Positions 8,319 to 17,439 of a DNA stretch of 64,000 nt are shown piece after piece. The notes below the pieces were generated by a model, which was not told the DNA's origin, ran no database searches, and saw only the letters and a list, made by a program, of their open reading frames with translations. How positions within the stretch are numbered: position 1 is the stretch's first letter; the number at the start of each line of letters is the position of its first letter. The position numbers and the translations under genes are program-made. The stretch is taken from the NCBI GenBank assembly GCA_051881615.1, contig JBJEQF010000004.1, positions 11,299 to 75,298 of the forward strand, written 5' to 3'. The DNA is from CAMFTQ01 sp051881615. GTDB taxonomy: Bacteria > Bacillota > Clostridia > Oscillospirales > Acutalibacteraceae.

Positions 8319-8346
8319 TTGCCATTGGATATAAATTTTTTATAAA
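8319..8346 (+). promoter_or_regulatory. Possible internal promoter for protein C
   Basis: TTGCCA (8319-8324), a 16-base spacer and TATAAA (8341-8346). It is followed by a small TCCTCT/AGAGGA hairpin and a perfect AAGGAGG ribosome site. This suggests that gene C is expressed more strongly than genes A and B. Confidence 0.45.
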
Positions 8347-8391
8347 ATCCTCTGTGTTAAAAAGAGGAAAATTTAAGGAGGAAAATTTCTT

Positions 8392-9186
8392 ATGAAAAAC
8401 ACAAAAATGAGAAAGAAGATGTTAATATCTTCAATCGCAATGCTCATGGTAGCAACAGTTTCTCTCGGCTCAGCTACATACGCATGGTTCTCTGCAAACA
8501 CAAAGGCAACAGCAAGCACAATTTCTGCAAAAACATCTCAGTCAAGTAACCTTGAGCTTTCAGTAACTGGCACAGGTGGTTGGACTGATAAGTTAGAGTT
8601 TAGTGACGCTCTTGCGAACGCAGCTTCTCTTGACCCTGCTACAACAGCTGATTTTTCAATTTGGCAAACAGGAAAAGCAAACGGTATTGATACAGGTATC
8701 GCAAGTGGTGCATTGACAACAGCTTCAGCTCCGGATAACTATTTAACAACACCACTGTATGTTAAGTACGGTAATGCAGGTGGTTCAGGAAAAATGAACA
8801 TAAAGGTTGTTATTACTGCTACACCAAAAGATAGTACAGACGGTGCTAACGATGCAGGTACAGCAAACTTCCTGCGTGTAGCGTTAGTTCCAAAGACAAT
8901 GCCTGAAGGAAAAACTCATATTACAAATGCTCCTATAGTTTATGGTAATAACAAAGATGACTTTGGTAAAGATCCATCTAAATTCACTGCGTTGGACGCA
9001 GCAAACGAAAATGGACAGTATTCAATGGTTACAAACGTCACTAATACAATTGCTCTTGGAGAACTCCAAGAAGGTGTTGTGTACGGTTATGACGTGTATG
9101 TTTGGTATGAGGGTACAGATCCACAGTGTATAGATTCTAATTCTGTAAACACAATACCGGTATCATTTAGCTTTGAGAAAGTTTAA
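8392..9186 (+). CDS. SipW-type exported fibre-like protein C, probable major subunit
   Basis: A 264-residue protein. The basic N-terminus (KNTKMRKK) and hydrophobic segment end in SATYAWFSANT, the best match in the locus to a TasA/CalY-type SipW signal peptide, with cleavage likely after TYA. The mature part is small-residue-rich (Thr, Ala, Ser, Asn) and ends with VWYEGTDPQC near residue 237 and a beta-rich tail (VSFSFEKV). It is placed directly before the SipW-like peptidase gene and has the strongest ribosome site of the locus (AAGGAGG) and possibly its own promoter. It is therefore the best candidate for the main structural subunit. Codon use is more AT-rich than in its neighbours. Confidence 0.82.
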   Translation: MKNTKMRKKMLISSIAMLMVATVSLGSATYAWFSANTKATASTISAKTSQSSNLELSVTGTGGWTDKLEFSDALANAASLDPATTADFSIWQTGKANGIDTGIASGALTTASAPDNYLTTPLYVKYGNAGGSGKMNIKVVITATPKDSTDGANDAGTANFLRVALVPKTMPEGKTHITNAPIVYGNNKDDFGKDPSKFTALDAANENGQYSMVTNVTNTIALGELQEGVVYGYDVYVWYEGTDPQCIDSNSVNTIPVSFSFEKV

Positions 9187-9252
9187 TTTAAAGATTAGCT
9201 TACTTAAATCTATAATTTAAGTTGAATTATAACTTGTGATTGGAGTCCCCGA

Positions 9253-9975
9253 ATGAAAATTTTAAAAAAAGTCTTTAACATTGTAATAAATGTTTTAATC
9301 GTATCTATTTTAATAATTTCTGTACTTATGGCGGCGCTTGCGCTCACGTCAAAGAGTTCGGGGATTTCAAACATACTGGGCTATGCGCCTATTAGCGTTC
9401 AGTCAGATTCAATGGTGCCGACCTTTGCAAAGGGCGACCTCATCATCAGCAAAATGATTGATGAAAATACGCAGCTGAACGTTGACGATGTTATTACCTT
9501 CGCCACCGTAATCAATGGCGAAGACGCTAATAACACACACAGAATTATAAAAATTGAAGAAGAACAGGGCGTCACCCTTTATCGGACAAAGGGTGACAAC
9601 AACCCTGACACTGATGAAGACCCCGTACTGCGTGAAAGCATTTACGCAGTATATACAGGTAACTGTCTTAAAGGCTGGGGCAACACCCTCGACTTCCTCA
9701 AATCGCAGAACGGCTTTTTCTTTGCAGTACTTCTGCCGATGATTATATTCTTTATATATGAAGCGGTACGTTTCGTTCGCAATCTTGTTGCCTATAACCG
9801 TGAAAAGGCAATAGAGGAGGCAACGGCAGCCGCCGCAGCTGTTCAGGCACAGGCGACAGGCGGACTAAGCGAAGAAGAGATGAAGGCGGCTGTAGAAAGC
9901 TACCTCAAACAGCAAGGCAAAGCCGCACAGCAAAATACAAACAGCGAAGATAACACACAGGACACAGAGGAATAA
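9253..9975 (+). CDS. sipW: SipW-like (ER-type) signal peptidase I, first copy
   Basis: A membrane serine protease that cleaves SipW-type signal peptides. The 240-residue product has an N-terminal membrane segment (about 10-32) and the active-site serine in SDSMVPTF (Ser53). Next come NTHRII with His96, in place of the lysine of ordinary bacterial signal peptidases, and then TKGDNNPDTDED. This Ser-His pair defines the ER/SipW type. A second membrane segment lies at about 157-178 (FFFAVLLPMIIFFIYEAV). It is followed by an unusual charged, Ala/Gln-rich cytoplasmic tail of about 55 residues. It sits directly after protein C, the usual TasA-SipW pairing. GGAG lies eight bases before the ATG. Confidence 0.93.
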   Translation: MKILKKVFNIVINVLIVSILIISVLMAALALTSKSSGISNILGYAPISVQSDSMVPTFAKGDLIISKMIDENTQLNVDDVITFATVINGEDANNTHRIIKIEEEQGVTLYRTKGDNNPDTDEDPVLRESIYAVYTGNCLKGWGNTLDFLKSQNGFFFAVLLPMIIFFIYEAVRFVRNLVAYNREKAIEEATAAAAAVQAQATGGLSEEEMKAAVESYLKQQGKAAQQNTNSEDNTQDTEE

Positions 9976-10035
9976 TTATATGTTATATAAATCTTTTCTG
10001 TATGTCAGCAGTGCAGAAAAGATTTATTCGCTGTG

Positions 10036-10100
10036 CAGGATAATTCCCTCAGTCGGCAAAGCCGACAGCTTTCTTCACGTAAGAAAGCCTATCAGAACAC
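10036..10100. repeat. Second intergenic repeat family, short copy
   Basis: CCCTCAGTCGGCAAAGCCGA and the following CAGCTTTCT match the segment at 11854-11885 (CCCTCAGTCAGCTAAAGCTGA plus CAGCTTTCT). The short stem differs by paired changes, GTCGGC/GCCGAC against GTCAGC/GCTGAC. It lies between sipW and the AAA+ gene. Confidence 0.6.
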
Positions 10101-10133
10101 ACCTTTTTAAGCACATTAAAAGGAGAAATTAAC

Positions 10134-11666
10134 GTGGACACTGTATTTGGTTTTTTATATGAATTTTTAGGCCAGTTTTTTGGCGCAATATGGTCAATCA
10201 TTGTCGCTTTCGGCAAGGGTGTAGTTGCCGCCTTTAACTTTGGCGAATACGGTAAAATTATCGACAACTACACAACAGAGCTTGGCGGTTTGGCTTGGGT
10301 TGTTGCAATAATCGCAATATTAGCTCTTGCCGCAGTTCTTGCGCTAATAGTCTTTCTCGTTGTAATGTCCTTAAAAAAGTATGTCCGTTTCCGCAAAAAG
10401 GTTAAAGACACCAACGACCTTGTAAACGAGGTAAATGCCCTCAACAAAGAGGTTATGCGTTTAAACCTTGAAAAGGACAAAATCCTTTCTATGAAAATAT
10501 CTCAGATTGGTCTTAATCCGAACGAAATCTCTGAGCTTACAGGCGACGAGATGGAGGCTCTCAACAAAGAAAAAGAGGACACAGGCGATATCCGTTTCTA
10601 CAAGCTCGACGAAATCGACAAAATCTGGGCAGACTACGTTCCGCCCGTTTACGACAACGAAATCACACTCCCCGAGTTTTGCGACCGTTTCAGACTTTTC
10701 GCCTGCTCAAAGCTCGGTCTTTACTACGATATCAAAATCATCAGACTGTTTATTGCAGCCTTTGCTTCAACCCGACTGGTTATCCTACAGGGTATTTCCG
10801 GTACCGGTAAAACGTCGCTTCCGTACGCTTTCGGTAAATTTGTAAATAATGACGCAGTTATCGCTTCTGTTCAGCCGTCTTGGCGTGACCGTTCAGAGCT
10901 TTTCGGCTACTTCAACGAATTTACAAAACGCTACAACGAAACAGAGCTTTTAAGAGCTATGTACGAAGCCTCCTACAACGAAAACATCTATGCGGTTATC
11001 CTCGATGAAATGAACATCGCTCGTGTTGAGTACTACTTCGCTGAAATGCTTTCTATCCTTGAAATGCCGTCAAGAAGCGAGTGGGTTGTTGATATCGTTC
11101 CGAACGTTTGGGAAAGCGACCCGAAGCATATCCACAACGGACAGCTCACTGTTCCGCCGAATATGTGGTACATAGGCACAGCTAACAACGACGACTCGAC
11201 CTTTGCTATTACCGATAAGGTTTACGACCGTGCTATGCCGATTAACATTGATACTAAGGGCGTTGCATTTGACGCACCGCCTACTGACTCAATTTATATC
11301 AATTATAAGCACTTTGAAAACCTCTTAAACGAGGCTAAGGCTAACAATCAGGTTTCTCAGGAGCTGATGAAAAAGCTCAATCTGCTTGACGACTATGTAA
11401 TCGCACACTTCCGTATAGCTTTCGGTAACCGTATTGTAAAGCAGCTGCGTGACTACGTTCCTGCCTATGTTGGATGCGGCGGTACTGAAATCGACGGTCT
11501 TGACTATGTTCTTGCACGTAAGGTATTCAGAAAGTTTGAATCTCTGAACCTTTCATACATCCGTGACGAAATCGACGGCTTGGTTGCATATCTCGACGAG
11601 CTTTTCGGCAAAGAGAATATGCAGGAATGTAAGAGCTATGTACTTATGCTCAAGAAGCTTGTATAA
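10134..11666 (+). CDS. Membrane-anchored McrB-like AAA+ ATPase
   Basis: A 510-residue protein starting at GTG, with AAAGGAG upstream. Two N-terminal hydrophobic segments (about 8-35 and 52-78) precede a short coiled stretch (about 85-125) and an AAA+ domain. Motifs in the domain are Walker A GISGTGKTS (about 220-228), QPSWRDRSELFGYF (about 246), Walker B AVILDEMN (about 286-293), sensor 1 IGTANNDDST (about 346) and a likely arginine finger in DKVYDRAMP. The order and wording match McrB/MoxR-like ATPases, but those are normally soluble. Here the membrane anchor and the position after sipW suggest a remodelling or assembly role at the membrane. A defence role is an alternative, because its partner resembles DUF2357 proteins. 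Confidence 0.85.
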   Translation: MDTVFGFLYEFLGQFFGAIWSIIVAFGKGVVAAFNFGEYGKIIDNYTTELGGLAWVVAIIAILALAAVLALIVFLVVMSLKKYVRFRKKVKDTNDLVNEVNALNKEVMRLNLEKDKILSMKISQIGLNPNEISELTGDEMEALNKEKEDTGDIRFYKLDEIDKIWADYVPPVYDNEITLPEFCDRFRLFACSKLGLYYDIKIIRLFIAAFASTRLVILQGISGTGKTSLPYAFGKFVNNDAVIASVQPSWRDRSELFGYFNEFTKRYNETELLRAMYEASYNENIYAVILDEMNIARVEYYFAEMLSILEMPSRSEWVVDIVPNVWESDPKHIHNGQLTVPPNMWYIGTANNDDSTFAITDKVYDRAMPINIDTKGVAFDAPPTDSIYINYKHFENLLNEAKANNQVSQELMKKLNLLDDYVIAHFRIAFGNRIVKQLRDYVPAYVGCGGTEIDGLDYVLARKVFRKFESLNLSYIRDEIDGLVAYLDELFGKENMQECKSYVLMLKKLV

Positions 11667-11673
11667 GTTTTAT

Positions 11674-11704
11674 AATATGGTGCGGCATTATGCCGCACCA
11701 TATT
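11674..11704. repeat. Perfect 14-bp hairpin after the AAA+ gene
   Basis: AATATGGTGCGGCA and TGCCGCACCATATT are exact arms around a 3-base loop, eight bases after the AAA+ stop. It is not followed by a T-run on the plus strand, so it is not a normal terminator. It might protect or process the mRNA. Confidence 0.7.
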
Positions 11705-11965
11705 AAAAAGCCTCCCCTGTGTAAGGGCAGGCACGAAGGCTTTTCAGAAAGCCTCCCCTGTGAAAGGGGAGGTGGCACGAAGTGCCGGAGGGGTTGTGGG
11801 TAATGAACAAAATAGAACTTTCGCACAAAGCCTGAGTAAAGGTGCAAGACAATCCCCTCAGTCAGCTAAAGCTGACAGCTTTCTCCGAAAGCGGGAACCC
11901 TTTTGTCAGCGTAGCTGACATTTCCCCTGATAGGTGAATTTCCCTTTACACAAGGGAGCCTATAT
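11705..11965. repeat. Compound intergenic repeat (AAAGCCTCCCCTGTG family)
   Basis: Two tandem copies of AAAGCCTCCCCTGTG (about 11709 and 11747) each lead into a partly complementary arm. They are followed by GGCACGAAGTGCC and the CAGTCAGCTAAAGCTGACAG hairpin (about 11858-11877), then a further hairpin (GTCAGCGTAGCTGAC, about 11906-11920) and a purine/pyrimidine tail. This repeat-rich stretch fills the 338-base gap between the AAA+ and coiled-coil genes. No ORF is visible in it. Confidence 0.7.
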
Positions 11966-12004
11966 ATAAGTAATCACATTTTATTCCAGAGGTGGGTAGA
12001 ATTT

Positions 12005-14215
12005 ATGACAGACTACAGCAAATATTACCGTGCTTATAAATATATGCAGGACATTCTTGCAAATGATTTTACCCACAATTACCTTACCCAGACTATGACT
12101 GACGCCGATAAGGGTAATGACGAGCTTATCGGTAAAACAAACGAAAAAGTTATTGATATGGACTGGGTTGTTGCTATGGAAGAGGCTCTGCCCTATATCC
12201 AGAAGGCTATAGACGAGCAGCGCCGTTTCATTATGCAGGTTGAAAACGTAGTGCGTGTTGACAAGGCTAAAAGAATCACCCCCGACTCCGTAAAGCATCT
12301 GGCACAGCACACAAACTTTATAGATAAGGTAGAGGGCGACAGGGTAACGCCCAACAAAATTCTTAACATAGAGCGAGAGGAAAGCTTTGACATTTACGAA
12401 AACAGAGTGCTGATTACTCTGATAAACAAGGCTTTGATGTTCATTAACCACAAGTACACAAACCTCAAAAACGCTCCGACTGACTCCTTTAATAAAATTG
12501 AAATGAAGCGTGAGCTTGACCTTCACGATCAGAAGGTTGAGTTTACAATTAACTATACAAGCCAGACGCACGAGGATAAGGCAGAGGATCTTGATGTTGA
12601 AGAAGTAGATTCACTCTCGGACTTCGACCGTGTAAGACGTGTAAGACGTGCCTTTAACGATATGCTTGCAACACCTCTTATGAAAGAGATTGCAAAAACT
12701 CCCCCTGTGCGTTCTCCGCTGACTCAGACCAACCTTTTGAAAAAGAACCCCAACTTTAAAAAGGCTGTCGAGCTGTGGAACTTCCTCGAAACCTACAAAA
12801 AGCCGGGATTTGAAATTGTAGGCGAAGAGTTCACCGGTAAAATGCCTGGGCAGGTCCAGAACGATATGTATATGGCTATGGGCTTTGAGCATTTTATGAT
12901 GACAATCAGCACAAACTCCGGCTTGCGCAATCTTCTTGAAGAAAAGTATCAGGAAGAAAATGCCCGCCTTGAAAAAGAACGCAGACGCCCCGAAGAGGAC
13001 AGAAGAAAGGTGCTTGAAGCACAGATTGCCGCTGTCCGTAAAGAAGAAATGGAACTGCGTTTAAAGGAAATAAGAGAACGTGAGCAGAAAATTGCTGAAT
13101 TGACAGCAAATATCAACACGTTAAAAATGCAGCTTGAGCAGGAAATTCAGAAAAACCTCGTATTAAAAGGACAGGTTTCTGCACTTCAGGACAGAGTTGC
13201 ACAGCTTGAAGAAGAGCTTAAAGAAACTAAAACTAAGCTCCTTAAGGCTGAAGAAAAAATCAAAGAACAAGAAGCAATCATTGAACAGCAGAAAGCATAT
13301 ATTGAAGAGCTTGAAAAAGAGGTTGCACAGCTTCGAGAAAGAGTTGATTACCTCGAAAAGGCAAAGGCAGAGCTTGAAATCAAGGTTGCAGACCTCACCG
13401 AAGAAAACAAGGCGCTCAAAGCAAGAATTGAGCATCAGGAGATGCAGATTGCCGAGCTTAAGGCTGAGGTTGCAGAGCTTAAGGCTACTATTGAAAAGAA
13501 CAAAGCAAGAATTACCGAGCTTGAGCAGACGGTTGGCAGACAGAGCGCTGAGTTAATCAGAAACAAAGAAACCATCAGGGTTTTGAATGTTCAGAAAGAA
13601 CAGATAGAAAACGATCTTGAGGCTGAAAAGCTGGCTCACAAGACCGACCTTGAAAAGCAAAAAGCAGAGTGCGAGCGCAAGATTTCTATTGTAAAGACCG
13701 ACTGTGAGGACAGAATTAAAGCAAACAACTCTAAGTATGAGCAAAAGATGGCAGGAATCCGAGAGGATTGCGACAAAAAGCTCGAAAATATGAGGCACGA
13801 TTGCTTGGGTAAAATTGAGGCGGCACAAACTGAAAGCGAAAACGCAATATCACGAGCCAATCTTAGATTTGAGAAAGAAATGTCCGAGCTTAGACTTGCT
13901 TTTGAAAAAGAGCAAAAGGCTATGCAGGCAAGGTTCAAAAAGGAGCTTGAAGCACAGCAGAGAATTTACGAATCCAAGATTAAGAGAGCTGAAAAAGACA
14001 AAGAAAAGGCTTATGAAAATGAAGAAAAAATCTTCAATGCAAAGCTTTCAAAAATGCAGAAGCGCTTAAACGAGGAGTACAACGCAAAGCTGAAATCGCA
14101 AAGAGAGACTGCTAAGCAAAATCTCAAGGAAGCAGAGAGAAAATACAAAGACAAGGTCAACAAAATTAAGAAAAAAATCCGCAACGGAATTGTTGATTTT
14201 GATGACGAAAAGTGA
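12005..14215 (+). CDS. DUF2357-like protein with very long coiled coil
   Basis: A 736-residue soluble protein. Residues 1 to about 310 form a globular head with SFDIYENRVLITLINKAL (about 124-141). This resembles the DUF2357 proteins that pair with McrB-like ATPases. From about residue 318 to the end the sequence is almost pure heptad coiled coil rich in Glu, Lys and Gln (for example KAELEIKVADLTEENKALK), with a basic C-terminus. There is no signal peptide and no membrane segment, and the PD-(D/E)XK nuclease residues of McrC are not evident. It lies after the AAA+ gene in the same direction and is probably its cytoplasmic partner or scaffold. The DUF2357 assignment is by eye and should be treated as moderate. 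Confidence 0.7.
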   Translation: MTDYSKYYRAYKYMQDILANDFTHNYLTQTMTDADKGNDELIGKTNEKVIDMDWVVAMEEALPYIQKAIDEQRRFIMQVENVVRVDKAKRITPDSVKHLAQHTNFIDKVEGDRVTPNKILNIEREESFDIYENRVLITLINKALMFINHKYTNLKNAPTDSFNKIEMKRELDLHDQKVEFTINYTSQTHEDKAEDLDVEEVDSLSDFDRVRRVRRAFNDMLATPLMKEIAKTPPVRSPLTQTNLLKKNPNFKKAVELWNFLETYKKPGFEIVGEEFTGKMPGQVQNDMYMAMGFEHFMMTISTNSGLRNLLEEKYQEENARLEKERRRPEEDRRKVLEAQIAAVRKEEMELRLKEIREREQKIAELTANINTLKMQLEQEIQKNLVLKGQVSALQDRVAQLEEELKETKTKLLKAEEKIKEQEAIIEQQKAYIEELEKEVAQLRERVDYLEKAKAELEIKVADLTEENKALKARIEHQEMQIAELKAEVAELKATIEKNKARITELEQTVGRQSAELIRNKETIRVLNVQKEQIENDLEAEKLAHKTDLEKQKAECERKISIVKTDCEDRIKANNSKYEQKMAGIREDCDKKLENMRHDCLGKIEAAQTESENAISRANLRFEKEMSELRLAFEKEQKAMQARFKKELEAQQRIYESKIKRAEKDKEKAYENEEKIFNAKLSKMQKRLNEEYNAKLKSQRETAKQNLKEAERKYKDKVNKIKKKIRNGIVDFDDEK

Positions 14216-14269
14216 TACAATATATCTGTATAAGTACGCTGATGAAGTTCTTGAAAAGGAGTATTAGTT

Positions 14270-15544
14270 ATGCATAAGAGTAGAAATATGCTGATAAAAC
14301 TTATAATACTTTCTTTTATGATTGCCATCGGCGTATTTGTTTTGACTGTTGCGTGGTTTACGAACAATCAGAACGCAACAGCAGACGGTCTGTATGTTGC
14401 AAGTAAAAAGACTGAGGGCTTGCAGGTATCGTTTAATAAAGCTGAGTGGGACAGTAGTATTTCTATGGACTTTAAAGGTAAACTTCCGCTCATCACAGGT
14501 GACGGTGAGAGTTTTGTTAAACCTGCGCTTCACATAAATGAGGGTAAACCGATTGATAACTTTTTGCAAGGTGCAGAAGCTGAAATCGGTGACGACTATA
14601 TAGAGCAGACGATTTATCTCAGAAGTCAGGTCCCAATGACTGTATCGGTTACGGACATAAAGGTTTCTCCGCAGGTGGCAAATGATAAATTAAATGATTT
14701 CCCTGCTTCAAAAAGTGCTTACGGCGATTTCTCCAAAGACTACATAGCCGCCGCAGCAAGAGTAGCTATTGTTAAAGAAACAAAAACAGTAACTGAAACG
14801 GGGACGACAACAAATACCGAAACATTTGTGTACGATCCGAACCCTTTCATTGAGCTAAGAGGTTATGGTAAATATGCACAAGCGAATGGTTCGCTTGCAA
14901 ACGGTAACACGGTTATATTTATTGACAACGATTGCTACTACGCTTTGACTGCGACAGATAGTACCGGTTTATCAGATATGCCGATTTCTATGAACAACAA
15001 AACCTACGAGGGCAACCCGGTTGCTCAGCAGATGTTCACAGTAATTGCTGATGGAAGCGGTACATATAAATTCAAGCTGTTATCGGCTGACAGCTATCTT
15101 TATTATGACAGCGGAAGAGATACGTTAAGCTTATCAGCGATTGCAACATTCTTTACATTTGAAGGCGGCAGCCTGAAGGATACTGATAGCGGAAAATATC
15201 TGACATATAACGGCAATACGTTTGCAATGGCTGATACGGCGACATCTTCTAAGCTAAAGCTGTTGACGTCAGCACCGTGCAGTATAATTGAGGGCAAAGA
15301 AAACGGTGCTGTTGCTGAAGATACTTATTATGATGGTGACGTAAATAGAACCTTAACCGATTCGCCTACGGTTGAATTAAGCGGAACGCCTAAGGAAGAT
15401 GAGTTCTATTACGGTGAAATTAAAATCCGTATATGGGCAGAGGGAACAGACCGTGACGCTCTTCTGCCTTTAATGGACGGCAAGTTTAAAACAGAGCTTG
15501 AGCTGACAGGCGAAAAACTTACGATTGCACAACAGGAGGGATAA
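14270..15544 (+). CDS. SipW-type exported protein D with an extra inserted domain
   Basis: A 424-residue protein. The signal segment ends FVLTVAWFTNNQNATAD. It shares the motif KSAYGDFSKD with protein E (KSAYGEFSKD), so the two are paralogues. Compared with E, it has an insertion at about 220-345 with repeated short patterns (YLYYDSGRDTLSL, YLTYNGNTFAMAD) that look like beta-trefoil lobes, possibly glycan-binding. The conserved late motif is IWAEGTDRDA near residue 388. AAAAGGAG precedes the ATG, and protein E follows after only three bases, so they are co-translated. The trefoil reading is inference. Confidence 0.77.
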   Translation: MHKSRNMLIKLIILSFMIAIGVFVLTVAWFTNNQNATADGLYVASKKTEGLQVSFNKAEWDSSISMDFKGKLPLITGDGESFVKPALHINEGKPIDNFLQGAEAEIGDDYIEQTIYLRSQVPMTVSVTDIKVSPQVANDKLNDFPASKSAYGDFSKDYIAAAARVAIVKETKTVTETGTTTNTETFVYDPNPFIELRGYGKYAQANGSLANGNTVIFIDNDCYYALTATDSTGLSDMPISMNNKTYEGNPVAQQMFTVIADGSGTYKFKLLSADSYLYYDSGRDTLSLSAIATFFTFEGGSLKDTDSGKYLTYNGNTFAMADTATSSKLKLLTSAPCSIIEGKENGAVAEDTYYDGDVNRTLTDSPTVELSGTPKEDEFYYGEIKIRIWAEGTDRDALLPLMDGKFKTELELTGEKLTIAQQEG

Positions 15545-15547
15545 TCA

Positions 15548-16546
15548 ATGCAAGTAAAAAAGAAAAAAAAGTTAATATTTGCAAATGTGTTCCTCTTGCT
15601 CGTTATGGCGGCAGGCGCAACTTATGCGTGGTTTGCATTAAACACGCTTGCAAATGTTACTGTAAATGAGGTTCAGATTGCAGGTCACGGCGACCTTGAA
15701 ATGACAACGGCAGAAGCACCTGGGGATACCGACTGGAAAGCATATCTTACGCTTACAGAATCGAATTATCCTAATCTTAGTATGATAGATGTAAGCGGAG
15801 CCGGCGACGGTGTTTTTTACCGTCCAAAGACTGTAGATAATAATGGCAATCCGGGTGAAAGTGCCACTTGGTTAAATGTTTCTGATAATCCTGATTTGGG
15901 AGATACTTTAACTGAAAACCATAACGGCGCGAACAAGGACTATATGAAAATTGACCTGAAGCTAAGAGCAAAATCAAAAGATCCCGTTACTGTTGCATTG
16001 AAACCCGGCTCAGAGCTTCAAACAGTTGCACCGCCTGATAAACTTACAGGAGCAGATATTGTGAACAAAAGTGCTTACGGTGAGTTTTCTAAGGATTGTG
16101 TTGTCGGCGGTATGCGAGTTAGTGCGGCGACAAAAAACGGAGAAACTGTTGACCGTAAATTTACATGGATTCCAAGACCTGAAATTAAGCTGACGGTTCA
16201 AGGAGAAACTCTTGAAACAAGAACATATACTGTTGACACGAAAGTAATAGGTGACGCCGATACGACAACACATAAATATGTTACTGCGGAAGGTAATACA
16301 CCGACTGAACATAATTTGATGGAAAATTTGATTACCGGACCGATTACTCCTGAAACAGATACTGAGACGACTCAGTTTATTACCCTTAGCGACGGCTCAA
16401 AATATGAAGGTTATCAATACGGTGAGGTTACCTTTTATGTTTGGCTTGAGGGCTGTGACACTGAGGCTCGCCGAGCTTTGGTAGGCGGCAAGTTCAGACT
16501 TCGTCTTTTGCTCGATACTAAGGATGATATAATTGTAAATGGTTGA
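15548..16546 (+). CDS. SipW-type exported protein E
   Basis: A 332-residue exported protein. The basic head KKKKK and hydrophobic segment end GATYAWFALNT, a textbook SipW-type site. It contains KSAYGEFSKD, then FTWIPRPEIKL, and ends with YVWLEGCDTEARRALVGGK. This closely matches the same region of protein D (IWAEGTDRDALLPLMDGK), so D and E arose by duplication. GGAGGG precedes the ATG, three bases after gene D. It is probably a minor fibre or cap subunit. Confidence 0.78.
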   Translation: MQVKKKKKLIFANVFLLLVMAAGATYAWFALNTLANVTVNEVQIAGHGDLEMTTAEAPGDTDWKAYLTLTESNYPNLSMIDVSGAGDGVFYRPKTVDNNGNPGESATWLNVSDNPDLGDTLTENHNGANKDYMKIDLKLRAKSKDPVTVALKPGSELQTVAPPDKLTGADIVNKSAYGEFSKDCVVGGMRVSAATKNGETVDRKFTWIPRPEIKLTVQGETLETRTYTVDTKVIGDADTTTHKYVTAEGNTPTEHNLMENLITGPITPETDTETTQFITLSDGSKYEGYQYGEVTFYVWLEGCDTEARRALVGGKFRLRLLLDTKDDIIVNG

Positions 16547-16614
16547 ACATAAATATCACGAAAAAATTTAATATATTCTGAAAAAACTTTAAAAATTAAA
16601 CAGGAGGTGTTATA

Positions 16615-17439
16615 ATGGAAAATAAAACAAAACGCTTGTCGCTATACGGCAAAAAGTCTGTTTTGTTGTCTGTTATAGCACTTTTTGAAATTGTTGCACT
16701 TGCGCTTGTTGCCTCTTTTGCGTGGATAGAAAACGGTCCTGCCGAGCTTGGCGTTAATAATTTTACTATCAGGTCAGAGGCAGGCTTTAACTTTTTTAAT
16801 GAAGACGGCGAAGCTGTCAACGAGCTGATAATTAAGGCAGACGGTGAGCTTTCTGACTGCTCAACCGTTGACGGAAGACGACTTTACTTCCCGATATTAG
16901 GTGAAGCAGACGGTTCGACTGCAGCTAATGCTCCGGACGGTTCAAAGCTCGTCTACAGAGCGGCAACAGAGATTGACCAAAAAAAGTACATAACTGTTAA
17001 TTTTCAGGTAATTTCGGTTAGTAACCAGGATATTGAAGTGTATATTGATCCATCTTCTGAAATCAAGAACAATAGTGTAGATTTGACTGCTGCGCGAATT
17101 ACCTTTAACACAAATGACGGCGAAGATCCGGTGACCGTTCGTCCAGGCAGCGATAATAATAATGATATAAATCGTCCGTGCCTGCAGTTGGTAGGTAATG
17201 AAGCTAAAACAGGTGGTACTACAACGTATAAGGCTATGAACTTGATCAACTCAAGTAAGGAACCGGATAATGCTAACGCACCAACAGTTTTCACCCTGCC
17301 GAAAAACAAGGTAAAAACAATTACAATGACGGTGTGGCTTGACGGCTTTGACAGTAGCTGTCAGGATTCTATTGTCGGTATGGATAACACCAAACTTTCC
17401 ATTAAATTCGGTGTTCGTTCAAAGAAAACTACTACTTAA
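16615..17439 (+). CDS. SipW-type exported protein F
   Basis: A 274-residue protein. The hydrophobic segment ends ALVASFAWIENGP, an AWI variant of the SipW motif that also occurs in the giant protein G (TYAWIETGN). The mature part contains SEAGFNFFNEDG and ends with VWLDGFDSSCQDSIVGMDN near residue 240 and a beta-strand tail. GGAGGT lies seven bases before the ATG. The shared AWI and domain layout suggest that F pairs with G. Confidence 0.77.
   Translation: MENKTKRLSLYGKKSVLLSVIALFEIVALALVASFAWIENGPAELGVNNFTIRSEAGFNFFNEDGEAVNELIIKADGELSDCSTVDGRRLYFPILGEADGSTAANAPDGSKLVYRAATEIDQKKYITVNFQVISVSNQDIEVYIDPSSEIKNNSVDLTAARITFNTNDGEDPVTVRPGSDNNNDINRPCLQLVGNEAKTGGTTTYKAMNLINSSKEPDNANAPTVFTLPKNKVKTITMTVWLDGFDSSCQDSIVGMDNTKLSIKFGVRSKKTTT

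Noticed and set aside
11705..11965. A CRISPR-like array
   Set aside because: The repeats are few, unequal in spacing and form nested hairpins, and no cas genes are near. It fits intergenic repeat elements better.
10134..14215. A classical McrBC restriction system
   Set aside because: The ATPase is membrane-anchored, no PD-(D/E)XK nuclease residues were seen in the partner, and both lie in line with secretion genes. It is kept only as an alternative.
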